A stretch of DNA of 64,000 nt, taken from positions 248,001 to 312,000 of the forward strand of contig NZ_JARXOW010000002.1 in assembly GCF_030182585.1 (NCBI RefSeq), in the 5' to 3' direction. This document shows positions 35,326 through 43,559 of this stretch, one piece after another. A model generated the notes under the pieces. The model saw only the letters and a program-made list of their open reading frames with translations. It ran no database searches and was not told the DNA's origin. The stretch comes from Pedobacter faecalis (GTDB lineage: Bacteria > Bacteroidota > Bacteroidia > Sphingobacteriales > Sphingobacteriaceae). A program made the position numbers and the translations under genes. Each line of letters opens with the position of its first letter. Position 1 is the stretch's first letter.

Positions 35326-36003
35326 TTGGAAGTATTTAATTGGTTAGTAGATTTCCTGTTGCATATCGATACGCATCTGGAAGAAATCGTCAGAAATTAT
35401 CAGCATTGGACGTACGCTATTCTGTTCCTTATTATTTTTGCTGAAACCGGTTTTGTAGTTACACCGTTCCTTCCGGGAGACTCGCTGTTATTTGCGATGG
35501 GAGCCCTTATTGCAGGAGGAAATACAGGCTTAAGCATCTGGGTTATGATGCTGCTGCTTATTGCTGCTGCGATACTAGGCAACACTTTAAATTACAAACT
35601 CGGTGGATTACTCGGAATTAAAGTTTTTAAAGAAAAGAATCGCATACTGAAGCTGGAGTACTATAATCAATCGCACCTTTTCTTTGAGAAGCACGGCGGA
35701 AAAGCCATCATCTTTAGCCGCTTCTTGCCGATTTTTAGAACTATAGCACCCTTTGTTGCGGGCGTTGCAAAGATGCCTTTCGCCAGATTTACGTTTTTCA
35801 ACATTATAGGAGGAGTGGCCTGGATCGTAAGCTTGCTCATGGCTGGCTATCTGCTTGGTCAGATACCCGTAGTTAAAAAGAACTTCGATCTGGTTATCGT
35901 TGTAATTGCCGTCGTGACCTTCTTCCCTGCTATTTTTGCTGCCATAAAGGCTAAGCTTAAAAAGAAGCCGGCTACGGACAACGCAGATATTCCGGTTAGT
36001 TAA
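35326..36003 (+). CDS. DedA-family inner-membrane protein
   Basis: Membrane protein of 225 residues in the DedA (SNARE-associated/VTT) family, which includes phospholipid scramblases and flippases for undecaprenyl phosphate or phospholipids. Hallmarks are ETGFVVTPFLPGDSLLF, LGNTLNYKLGG and FSRFLPIFRTIAPFVAG with the conserved Arg. The start is TTG at 35326 (EVFNWLVDFLLHIDTHLEEI); the first in-frame ATG would remove the conserved N-terminus. The stop shares TTAA with the convergent phospholipase-like gene. Confidence 0.93.
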   Translation: MEVFNWLVDFLLHIDTHLEEIVRNYQHWTYAILFLIIFAETGFVVTPFLPGDSLLFAMGALIAGGNTGLSIWVMMLLLIAAAILGNTLNYKLGGLLGIKVFKEKNRILKLEYYNQSHLFFEKHGGKAIIFSRFLPIFRTIAPFVAGVAKMPFARFTFFNIIGGVAWIVSLLMAGYLLGQIPVVKKNFDLVIVVIAVVTFFPAIFAAIKAKLKKKPATDNADIPVS

Positions 36004-36863
36004 AAGTTATTTAGCGTCGGCTGACCTGCATCTACCCATGCGGAATACCAGAAACTTCCGATAGAGAGCATGGAAGCTCGCATTTGCAGCTCCACCATGT
36101 GGTTCATCTCTAGCTCATAGGCTTTGGCATAGGCTTTTGAATATTGCTTTAGCAGCTTGTTGTTTCTTTTGGAAAAACCGTATTTTTTATGTGCAGGAAA
36201 ACTCGCGCTTACCTTTGCTTCACTGGACAGGACACATGCAAGAAGTGAATGTGAGTGGGCAATGACACGCCAGGCTTCCGTTAATGGATTTTCAATATAT
36301 TTCGCTCTTCCAACCATGAAATTATAATTGCCTGCGAAAAGTTCCGGCAGCCTGCTTTCCCAGAAGGCATGAATGCCGACCTGATTGGTGAGTTGGCCGT
36401 CGTGATTGCTGCTGGTGTGCAATGGTACGTGTGCGTCTGCAACATAGTGGCCCAGATAAGCAGAATAGGTGAGTATCTTCATCGAATCACGTTCTTTAAA
36501 AGCATCCACCAGTTTATAATAGCTTTTTTCGATCTGCCAGGGTAAAATGCCCTGCTTATGTAAGGTAGATTGCCCGTATCGCGTAATGGCATCATTCCAT
36601 TTGCGCGGTATACTGTCGATGTTTTTCTCGTATAGTTCCACGTCAAGATAATGCCTTGGCGCCTCTGCCGTATCAGCGTATCGCCTTTTATCGGCATCCA
36701 CGGCATGATCGGAGAGGTAGGATACATTGTTTTTATAAAAGCGGAGCATTCCTGACGGAAGCGTATATATCGCCTTTCTGTTAATTTCCATATGGGCAAA
36801 AAACCCCCAGGAACTGCACAGCATGACAGTTATGACGGCTGTCGCCAAAATGACAAACCTCAT
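36000..36863 (-). CDS. Exported zinc-dependent phospholipase C / S1-P1 nuclease-like protein
   Basis: Protein of 287 residues with an N-terminal signal sequence (RFVILATAVITVMLCSSWG). The mature part starts WGFFAHMEINRKAI, and His/Asp residues in LGHYVADAHVPLHTSSNHDG, together with HAFWESRLPEL, match the tri-zinc site layout of the phospholipase C/P1 nuclease fold. It is probably a periplasmic or secreted phosphodiesterase; lipid or nucleic acid as substrate cannot be decided. Its ATG overlaps the hscA stop by 4 nt, so it is the last gene of the pyrC-DUF3810-hscA operon. Confidence 0.82.
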   Translation of the reverse strand: MRFVILATAVITVMLCSSWGFFAHMEINRKAIYTLPSGMLRFYKNNVSYLSDHAVDADKRRYADTAEAPRHYLDVELYEKNIDSIPRKWNDAITRYGQSTLHKQGILPWQIEKSYYKLVDAFKERDSMKILTYSAYLGHYVADAHVPLHTSSNHDGQLTNQVGIHAFWESRLPELFAGNYNFMVGRAKYIENPLTEAWRVIAHSHSLLACVLSSEAKVSASFPAHKKYGFSKRNNKLLKQYSKAYAKAYELEMNHMVELQMRASMLSIGSFWYSAWVDAGQPTLNNF

Positions 36864-38716
36864 TCTATACTTTTGCCCTTCATGGCTGAAGATACAGCTA
36901 TATCCATCACACGTTCGGCAAATGGGCGGGTAAATTCATTGAGCTCATCTGCTTTCTTAAGAATATCGTCTTTCTGACCCTGACCTAAAGCCGTTTTTAA
37001 TGAGAGGATATGGCTTCTTGTATCGGCGATCTCTTCAGGTGAAAGATATTCGCCGTGCTTTTCTAAAAACCGTTCAGCCGTATAAACAAGTTGTTCTCCT
37101 TCTCTTCTTGCTTCTATGAGCATACGCTGGGTGACGTCTGCTTCGGCATGGGTAATGCTATCGATCAGCATTTGTTCCACCGTTTCGTCTGTAAGACCAT
37201 AACTCGGCTTGATGTCAACCTCCTGCTTTACACCCGAACGAAGTTCGATGGCTTGAACCGTTAAGATCCCGTCGGCATTGAGCAGAAAATTAATATCAAC
37301 TTTCGGTAAACCTGCAGGCATAGCGGGTATCCCTTTCAAATCAAATTCAGCCAGTTTACGGTTTTCGTTTACCAGATCACGTTCACCCTGAAAAACCGAT
37401 ATCTTCATGTTTACCTGTCCGTCAACGGACGTCGTGTACTGCCGGCCAGCTTTGGTGGGTACTTTCGAGTTTCGTGGGATGATCACATCCATAAGTCCGC
37501 CAACCGTTTCTATGCCAAGAGACAGCGGCGTAACATCAAGTAAGAGGATATCAGACCGGTTACCCGCCAGAATGTCTGCCTGTATGGCTGCCCCGAGCGC
37601 AACCACCTCATCGGGGTTTAGCTGATCGTGCGGTTTCTTTTTGAAAAAGCTCTCCACTTCTTGTCTTACATAAGGCATACGGGTAGATCCTCCAACCAAA
37701 ACAACCTCATCAATATTTTCAATTTCCCGTTTCGCATCAGCCAGCGCATGTTTGCATGAGGTTATCGTTTCAGCAACTTTATCCGCAATCAGGTCTTCAA
37801 AGGTTTGTTTGTCAAGCGTACACCAGATATCTCCCAATTGCTCATTAAAAAGATTTTGTGTAGAAAGCGCCTTTTTAGCGGCTTCAGCCTTGAGTCGAAG
37901 CGACTGCATAAGCGCGGTATCCGTTGCGACAACTTCGCTATTTAGTTGATTCTTTTCGATCCAGTAATGTACGATAGCACGGTCAAAGTCGTCTCCCCCA
38001 AGGTAAGTATTCCCATTGGTGGCAAGAACTTCAAATATGCCGTTTTGGATAGACAGTATAGAAACGTCGAATGTTCCTCCGCCGAGGTCATATACAGCGA
38101 TAGTTTTCTGTTCGCTGGGGTCCAGGCCAAGTCCATACGCTAGGCTAGCCGCTGTTGGTTCGTTAACAATTCTCAAAACATCAAGGCCCGCAAGCTTACC
38201 GGCATCCCGGGTGGCTTGACGCTGACTGTCGTTAAAATACGCAGGAACAGTGATCACTGCCCGGTTCACGGGAGTCTTTAGTGCATGCTCTGCTCTTGCC
38301 TTAAGTTCCTTGAGTATTTGAGCAGAAAGCTCTACTGGGGTGTAAAATTTGTCGCCCGCCTTGATCCTGACCATCGAGTCAGTTTCATCGTCAATTATTT
38401 TGTAGGAAAAAGTATCCTGATGGTCAACAACATCCCTATAAGCTCTTCCCAACAACCGCTTAACTGAAAATATCGTATTCGCAGGGTCGGAGACGAGAAA
38501 TTCTTTAGCCTCATTTCCGACCAGTGCTTCCCCATTTTCATTGAAATGGACAACTGACGGTACCAGTACACCCTTCCCGGTATCATTGATCACCTGGGGT
38601 TTTTTTTCGGGGTTGATGAAGGCTACCAGACTGTTGGTTGTTCCCAGATCAATTCCAACGATAATCTCTTCCTGCTGTATAGAGCCTGTTGCCAGGTTAA
38701 TGGATATCTTTGCCAT
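36860..38716 (-). CDS. hscA: Fe-S cluster assembly Hsp70 chaperone HscA
   Basis: Hsp70-family ATPase of 618 residues that acts on the IscU scaffold with HscB during Fe-S transfer. The nucleotide-binding half shows IVGIDLGTTNSLVAF, AVITVPAYFNDSQRQATRDA and IAVYDLGGGTFDVS; the substrate-binding half begins near LLDVTPLSLGIETVGG. The shape and the short acidic-poor C-terminus favour HscA over DnaK. The ISC partners in this window are the 2Fe-2S ferredoxin at 50500 and iscX at 50850; iscS, iscU and hscB are not seen. A TAAATTTG element lies 4 nt before the ATG, so it may have its own promoter within the operon. Confidence 0.9.
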   Translation of the reverse strand: MAKISINLATGSIQQEEIIVGIDLGTTNSLVAFINPEKKPQVINDTGKGVLVPSVVHFNENGEALVGNEAKEFLVSDPANTIFSVKRLLGRAYRDVVDHQDTFSYKIIDDETDSMVRIKAGDKFYTPVELSAQILKELKARAEHALKTPVNRAVITVPAYFNDSQRQATRDAGKLAGLDVLRIVNEPTAASLAYGLGLDPSEQKTIAVYDLGGGTFDVSILSIQNGIFEVLATNGNTYLGGDDFDRAIVHYWIEKNQLNSEVVATDTALMQSLRLKAEAAKKALSTQNLFNEQLGDIWCTLDKQTFEDLIADKVAETITSCKHALADAKREIENIDEVVLVGGSTRMPYVRQEVESFFKKKPHDQLNPDEVVALGAAIQADILAGNRSDILLLDVTPLSLGIETVGGLMDVIIPRNSKVPTKAGRQYTTSVDGQVNMKISVFQGERDLVNENRKLAEFDLKGIPAMPAGLPKVDINFLLNADGILTVQAIELRSGVKQEVDIKPSYGLTDETVEQMLIDSITHAEADVTQRMLIEARREGEQLVYTAERFLEKHGEYLSPEEIADTRSHILSLKTALGQGQKDDILKKADELNEFTRPFAERVMDIAVSSAMKGKSIE

Positions 38717-38720
38717 ATGG

Positions 38721-38728
38721 CAAATTTA
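38721..38728 (-). promoter_or_regulatory. Candidate -7 element (TAAATTTG) of hscA, 4 nt before the ATG
   Basis: On the minus strand TAAATTTG overlaps the last codon and stop of the DUF3810 gene and ends 4 nt before the hscA ATG. It suggests an internal promoter with an almost absent leader. Confidence 0.5.
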
Positions 38729-39793
38729 CAAATCTTTTTTATGGATATTGTAAAGCCAAAGTACTATATCCTGGTAGCTGTCGGTGCCTTTTTTTTGGTT
38801 GTTCAGCTTAAGAAAGCGGTCGAACGCGACATCCATATAAGCAAACATCCCGCTGTTGTACTGACGCCAAAAGTTACGGTCTTTCTCGAGATTTTTGATG
38901 GTTTTCTGATTTATTGTCTGATAGAGTTTTTCATAGTCTTCAGGCGATTTGATCCTGATTTCAAACAGGATGCTTTTGAGCATAGCGTATGCAGCCGAGT
39001 AGCGAAAATTATCATCCGTGCTGTTGACCGCTGCGAGGTAACCAACCAGGTTGGCTTCGTCTTCTCGGCCTATGCCCAATTGGTGAGCGATTTCATGGCA
39101 GGTTACGAAGGGTAGAGATACTGACGGCAGGCGCATGTTTACATTAGCCTCTCCAGAAAGCGGATTGTAATAGCCTTCAATCCCCGCCCGCGTAATCAGG
39201 TAACTGTTCAGCACGGGCTTCACCGAAGGCTGGTTGTATCGAAAGAGCGGATATTGATTTTCCAGTCTCCGGTAGGCTGCACTAGCGATGTCGCGAAGTT
39301 CATTGATATTGTAGCGCCTGTTTTCGACGTGATCCAGACTATTCAGCCTCCCTATAAAAAACGATCCGAGTTGCACAAGCTGCGCGGTTGTGTATTTCTC
39401 GTTGGCGATGCCTAATTGCTTGTGTACCTGAGGGCGCGAATAGTTTAATCCCCATAACAGCTTAAATAGGAGATAAAGTATTAACAAGAAGCTGGCAGTC
39501 TGTATAAAGAGCAACTTAAACTCAGGGCGACCTGCGCCACCAGACTTTAATCGGATACAAAAGCGGACTAGCTGCCGGATAATATAAATAACGAGTGATA
39601 CATACAACAAATCGCCGATAGCGAATGGTAGCATACTGCTGATCGTACGCTGGAGAATTGCAGTAAGCTGATAAAGGCCACGTGAATACAGCACCTCAAC
39701 CGTAATATCGCTATAGCCCAATATATATACGATAATAGACGCCAGCATCAGCCAGAGAAGCTTTCTTAAGGCGGGGCTGGCGGCGACATACAT
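38726..39793 (-). CDS. DUF3810 membrane protein with HExxH-type motif
   Basis: Protein of 355 residues with three N-terminal hydrophobic segments (about 10-28, 55-75, 95-115) and a soluble part. It carries the zinc-peptidase-like motif HEIAHQLG (in LPFVTCHEIAHQLGIGREDE), followed by an Asp/Glu-containing helix that could give the third ligand. It fits the DUF3810 family of Bacteroidota. Peptidase activity is suggested by the motif but not established. It overlaps pyrC by 1 nt (TAATG) and is followed 9 nt later by hscA. Confidence 0.88.
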   Translation of the reverse strand: MYVAASPALRKLLWLMLASIIVYILGYSDITVEVLYSRGLYQLTAILQRTISSMLPFAIGDLLYVSLVIYIIRQLVRFCIRLKSGGAGRPEFKLLFIQTASFLLILYLLFKLLWGLNYSRPQVHKQLGIANEKYTTAQLVQLGSFFIGRLNSLDHVENRRYNINELRDIASAAYRRLENQYPLFRYNQPSVKPVLNSYLITRAGIEGYYNPLSGEANVNMRLPSVSLPFVTCHEIAHQLGIGREDEANLVGYLAAVNSTDDNFRYSAAYAMLKSILFEIRIKSPEDYEKLYQTINQKTIKNLEKDRNFWRQYNSGMFAYMDVAFDRFLKLNNQKKGTDSYQDIVLWLYNIHKKDL

Positions 39794-41127
39794 TACCTGT
39801 TGAAGTTTAATCGCTTTCCGGTTTGGTTGGTCATAAACTTACCCTTATGGTATGCGAGTACGCCGGATACCAAAGTGTGCGTAATCTCCGATTGAAAGAT
39901 CTGCCCCTCGAAAGGCGACCAACCGCACTTGTAAAGCACGTTTGCACGCGTCACCTTGACCGGGTCATTCAAATTTACGAGCACCAAATCTGCCCAATAG
40001 CCCTCACGGATATAGCCGCGCCTGTCAATGTTAAAGCATGTTGCCACATTGTGTGCGGTCTTTTCTGCGATCTGTGCCAGACTAATTCTTCCCTGATGAT
40101 ACATTTCCAGTAAGGCTGAGAGCGCATGCTGAACCAATGGGCCGCCGGAAGGAGCCTGTAAGTAAGGTTGCTCTTTTTCTGCAATAGTATGTGGGGCATG
40201 GTCTGTAGCAATCACATCGATATAACCATCAAGGACACCTTGCAAAATACCTTTTTTATCGGATTCCGTTTTAACGGCCGGATTCCATTTGATCCAGTTG
40301 CCTTTAGTTGCATAGTCACGGTCGTCAAACCACAGGTGATGTATACAGGCCTCTGCCGTAATCTTCTTAGCTGCAAGGCCAACGGAATTGTCGAACAGGC
40401 CAACCTCCCTGGCCGTTGAAATATGAAGGATATGAAGCCTCGTGTTATATTTTTTTGCAAGTTCTACAGCTAATGAAGACGATTTATAGCAAGCCTCTGC
40501 GCTTCGGATAAGCGGATGCATATCGATTGAAATGTTCTCGCCATAGTCCGCTTTGAACCGGGCCATATTAGCTCTGATAGTCGCCTCATCTTCGCAGTGG
40601 GTGGCCACGAGCATCGGTGCGTGTTTAAATATATTCTCTAACACGGTTTCATTGTCCACAAGCATATTACCCGTAGACGATCCCATGAACACTTTAATGC
40701 CGCATACATTCGCAGGGTCTGTTTTAAGTACTTCTTCCAGATTGTCGTTCGAAGCACCCATAAAGAAGGAATAGTTTGCCAGTGACACTTCTGACGCGAT
40801 AGCATATTTATCGGCAAGCAGTGATTGGGTCAAGGTATTAGGTACGGTGTTGGGCATTTCCATGTAGGATGTAATCCCTCCGGCAACTGCAGCCATACTT
40901 TCTGTAAAGATGTCAGCTTTATGAGTTAGCCCCGGCTCCCTGAAATGCACCTGATCGTCAATCATCCCGGGGAAAAGATGTAAGCCATCAGCGTTGATTT
41001 CCTGGTCTGCCTGTTCCCCTATGGAACTTGCGATCTTGTGTATAAAACCGTCGCGAATTAATACATCTGCAACAATGATCTGGCCTTCATTTACAATTGA
41101 AGCCCCTTTTATCAGGATGGTGTTCAT
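39793..41127 (-). CDS. pyrC: Dihydroorotase (amidohydrolase), Gln in place of first metal-site His
   Basis: Zinc amidohydrolase of pyrimidine synthesis that interconverts carbamoyl-aspartate and dihydroorotate. The 444-residue protein starts at the ATG at 41127 (MNTILIKGASIVNEGQI); the TAAGTTTG box 5 nt upstream argues against the longer frame to 41169. Metal-site elements are the Lys in GIKVFMGSSTGN, His in ATHCED, His in ILHISTA and Asp in VIATDHAPHT. The usual HxH is QxH here (DDQVHFREPG, Gln59 and His61). I recall this variant as common in Bacteroidota. It is the first gene of a four-gene operon. Confidence 0.92.
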   Translation of the reverse strand: MNTILIKGASIVNEGQIIVADVLIRDGFIHKIASSIGEQADQEINADGLHLFPGMIDDQVHFREPGLTHKADIFTESMAAVAGGITSYMEMPNTVPNTLTQSLLADKYAIASEVSLANYSFFMGASNDNLEEVLKTDPANVCGIKVFMGSSTGNMLVDNETVLENIFKHAPMLVATHCEDEATIRANMARFKADYGENISIDMHPLIRSAEACYKSSSLAVELAKKYNTRLHILHISTAREVGLFDNSVGLAAKKITAEACIHHLWFDDRDYATKGNWIKWNPAVKTESDKKGILQGVLDGYIDVIATDHAPHTIAEKEQPYLQAPSGGPLVQHALSALLEMYHQGRISLAQIAEKTAHNVATCFNIDRRGYIREGYWADLVLVNLNDPVKVTRANVLYKCGWSPFEGQIFQSEITHTLVSGVLAYHKGKFMTNQTGKRLNFNR

Positions 41128-41132
41128 GCTGT

Positions 41133-41140
41133 CAAACTTA
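41133..41140 (-). promoter_or_regulatory. Candidate -7 element (TAAGTTTG) of the pyrC operon, 5 nt before the ATG
   Basis: CAAACTTA on the plus strand; on the minus strand TAAGTTTG is followed by ACAGC and then the ATG at 41127. Confidence 0.58.
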
Positions 41141-41192
41141 GAAAATAAGCTGAGGTTTTCAAAGGGCATGAGGCAGCCGGTAAAAAAATGCC

Positions 41193-41200
41193 TAAGTTTG
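41193..41200 (+). promoter_or_regulatory. Candidate -7 element (TAAGTTTG) of the DEAD-box helicase operon, 4 nt before the ATG
   Basis: Same octamer as the divergent pyrC box, followed by CAGA and then the ATG at 41205. Confidence 0.58.
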
Positions 41201-41204
41201 CAGA

Positions 41205-42527
41205 ATGCCTAAAGAATTTGAAGAATTCAACCTGAACAGACAAATATTGAATGCCGTAGCTGATGCCGGGTTTACCACCGCAACGCCCATTCAGGAAAAG
41301 GCAATTGCACCTGTACTATCGGGTCAGGACCTCTTCGGAATAGCTGAAACAGGGACCGGGAAAACAGCGGCGTACCTGCTGCCTATGATCATGAAACTTA
41401 AATATGCACAGGGTGATGCGCCGAGAGCCTTAGTTCTGGCTCCAACGCGTGAGCTGGCCATGCAGATTACCGAACATACCAGGCTTTTCGCAAAGTATAC
41501 CGACCTCCGGACAGTGGTGTTATACGGGGGGCTGGGGCCAAAAACCCAGATTGAACAGCTTGGTAAAGGCGTAGATATTCTGGTTTCGACGCCAGGCCGT
41601 TTTCTGGACTTATACCTGGCAGGGCATATCAATCCGCAGTACCTGAAGTTCCTTGTGCTGGACGAGGCGGATAAAATGATGGATATGGGCTTTATCGGTT
41701 CGATACATCGCATACTTGAGGTTGTACCCCGCAAGCGGCAAAACCTGCTTTTCTCTGCAACCATGAGTGATCTGGTCCAGAAGATAGCTGGGGATTTTTT
41801 GAAGCATCCCACAATTGTTGAAGTTGCCCAGCAGGCCACGCCGGCGTCGACCGTTACACAGGTCTTGTACGAGGTGCCTAATTTCAAGACGAAGATCAAC
41901 CTGCTTCGTTATCTGATGGAAGATGATGAGGATTTTAAACGGGTGATCATTTTTTGTAAGACGAAAACGGTGGCCGACAATATTTTCAGCTTTATCGAAC
42001 GGCGGTTTGGCGCTGAGGCTGTGCGCGTGATCCACGCGAACAAAGGGCAAAACACACGTATCAATTCAATCAATGATTTCAAGGAGGGGAACATCAGGGT
42101 GCTGGTTGCTACCGATGTTGCGGCCAGGGGGATTGATGTTTCAGAGGTGAGCCATGTGATCAACTTCGATGTGCCTATCATTATCGAAGATTATGTGCAC
42201 CGTATCGGTCGCACAGGAAGGGCTTTCGCCAAAGGCGATGCGCTGACCTTCTGTACGCCTGCCGAAAAATATTACATTGAAAAAATACAGAAACTGATCA
42301 GGCAGCAAATTCCTCTTGTACCTTTGCCCCAAGGCCTGTTTATTGAAGAAACCCCGTATGAGGAGAAGCAGGCTATGGCCAGAGCTATAGATGATCAGAA
42401 GCGTAAGGAGAATCCAGATTTTAAAGGAGCCTTCCACGAAAAGAAGAATGCTGCAGCCATTGCTGCCGCTGCCCGCAAGAAATCGTCAAAGGTTCCGCCC
42501 TGGAAGAAGAAGAAATTTAAAAAATAG
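41205..42527 (+). CDS. DEAD-box RNA helicase (RhlE-like)
   Basis: ATP-dependent RNA helicase of 440 residues with the complete motif set: Q motif TPIQEKAI, motif I AETGTGKTAA, Ia PTRELAMQ, II DEADKMMDMGF, III SATMSD, V ATDVAARGID and VI HRIGRTGRA. The C-terminus is strongly basic (KVPPWKKKKFKK), as in helicases that bind RNA nonspecifically. Likely roles are ribosome assembly and RNA turnover. It is the first gene of a run that goes through gldC and the ccm genes; the next gene starts 5 nt after its stop. Confidence 0.94.
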   Translation: MPKEFEEFNLNRQILNAVADAGFTTATPIQEKAIAPVLSGQDLFGIAETGTGKTAAYLLPMIMKLKYAQGDAPRALVLAPTRELAMQITEHTRLFAKYTDLRTVVLYGGLGPKTQIEQLGKGVDILVSTPGRFLDLYLAGHINPQYLKFLVLDEADKMMDMGFIGSIHRILEVVPRKRQNLLFSATMSDLVQKIAGDFLKHPTIVEVAQQATPASTVTQVLYEVPNFKTKINLLRYLMEDDEDFKRVIIFCKTKTVADNIFSFIERRFGAEAVRVIHANKGQNTRINSINDFKEGNIRVLVATDVAARGIDVSEVSHVINFDVPIIIEDYVHRIGRTGRAFAKGDALTFCTPAEKYYIEKIQKLIRQQIPLVPLPQGLFIEETPYEEKQAMARAIDDQKRKENPDFKGAFHEKKNAAAIAAAARKKSSKVPPWKKKKFKK

Positions 42528-42532
42528 GTTGC

Positions 42533-42808
42533 ATGAAAGTCAGGCTCACCCCGTTAAACATCGTCACTGCGCTCTGCCTTGTAACGGCGGGCTGGCTGTT
42601 GCTGAAGGGCGGAGAACAGCAGTCGGAGCATATAGATATTTCGTGGACGATAGCGGCGCTGGCAATTCTGTCGGCCTTCGTCTCGTTTCTGTCCGACCAG
42701 GCCTTCAGAAAGTTTGTTCCTTCGCTTAGAAAGCTCTGGCTGCTGGAAGGCGTACTCATCCTATTTGTAATTATTGTTGTATTTATTGTAAAAGCTAGTA
42801 TAAGTTAA
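42533..42808 (+). CDS. Small integral membrane protein of unknown function
   Basis: Protein of 91 residues with three hydrophobic helices (about 8-24, 38-57, 68-88) and a basic patch between the second and third (SDQAFRKFVPSLRKLW). No domain is recognised. It starts 5 nt after the helicase and its TAA overlaps the gldC ATG by one base, so it is clearly translated as part of the operon. Confidence 0.8.
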   Translation: MKVRLTPLNIVTALCLVTAGWLLLKGGEQQSEHIDISWTIAALAILSAFVSFLSDQAFRKFVPSLRKLWLLEGVLILFVIIVVFIVKASIS

Positions 42809-43143
42809 TGAAACAAGCAGAAATTAAGATTACAGTTGAGTTGGACGATAACAACGTTCCGGAAAATATCCTATGGGAATCGACAGATGCACAGACCCAG
42901 GAAAAGGTTGCCGTTAAATCGATGATGCTGGCCCTGTGGGACCACAATTACAAGAACTCCATGCGCATTGACCTTTGGACCAAAGATATGCCTGTAGATG
43001 AAATGAAGCGTTTTTTTTATGAGACCTTGCAAACTATGGGCGATAGCTTTCTGAAAGCAACGGGAGAAAAGCTAATCATTGAGGATTTGCGCGACTATTG
43101 TGCGCATTTCGCGGACAAAATGGGTATCAACACCAGAGGGTAA
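42808..43143 (+). CDS. gldC: Gliding-motility protein GldC
   Basis: Protein of 111 residues: EIKITVELDDNNVPENILW, LALWDHNYKNSMRIDLWTKD and MPVDEMKRFFYETLQTMGDSF are typical GldC blocks. GldC is small, probably cytoplasmic, and found across Bacteroidota, including non-gliders; its biochemical role is unknown. It is encoded far from gldAFG, in an operon with a helicase and cytochrome c genes. Confidence 0.92.
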   Translation: MKQAEIKITVELDDNNVPENILWESTDAQTQEKVAVKSMMLALWDHNYKNSMRIDLWTKDMPVDEMKRFFYETLQTMGDSFLKATGEKLIIEDLRDYCAHFADKMGINTRG

Positions 43144-43148
43144 AAGCA

Positions 43149-43559
43149 ATGAGAACGCAGGCAATTATCGGATCAGCATTGATGGCGGCGGGTGGCATGA
43201 GTCCGCTTATGCGTATTCCAATTACAGGCAACTGGAATTACTTTGACATCGACATGCGGTTGGCCGTAATCTTCTATATTTTCGTTGCGCTCGGATTTGC
43301 CGGCGCGTTTTTGGCGAAGCCGTTTTTAGTCCGCTTCGCGGGAGTTGCGGCAATCATCCTGGCGCTGATCACGCTTGCGGGAATTTATTTTCAAGCTCAG
43401 GACTCGTTCAGCTTTCTTCACTTTAAAAAGCTGGTGAACCTGGCCGCGGGCATGGTAAAATACAAATGGGGCTGGTACATCATTTTTGCCGGGGCTTTTG
43501 TGCTTGCAACAGTGAGACGGCGAAAAGTGCCCACCAGTCAGGTTACAACCGGTGCTTAA
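43149..43559 (+). CDS. Membrane protein of unknown function upstream of ccmB
   Basis: Protein of 136 residues from the ATG at 43149, 5 nt after gldC; the longer frame to 43098 would run inside gldC. There are four hydrophobic segments (about 5-20, 33-55, 60-80, 105-122) and a basic C-terminus. No family is recognised. Its end overlaps the GTG start of ccmB by 8 nt, so a role connected with the ccm genes is possible but unsupported by motif. Confidence 0.78.
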   Translation: MRTQAIIGSALMAAGGMSPLMRIPITGNWNYFDIDMRLAVIFYIFVALGFAGAFLAKPFLVRFAGVAAIILALITLAGIYFQAQDSFSFLHFKKLVNLAAGMVKYKWGWYIIFAGAFVLATVRRRKVPTSQVTTGA

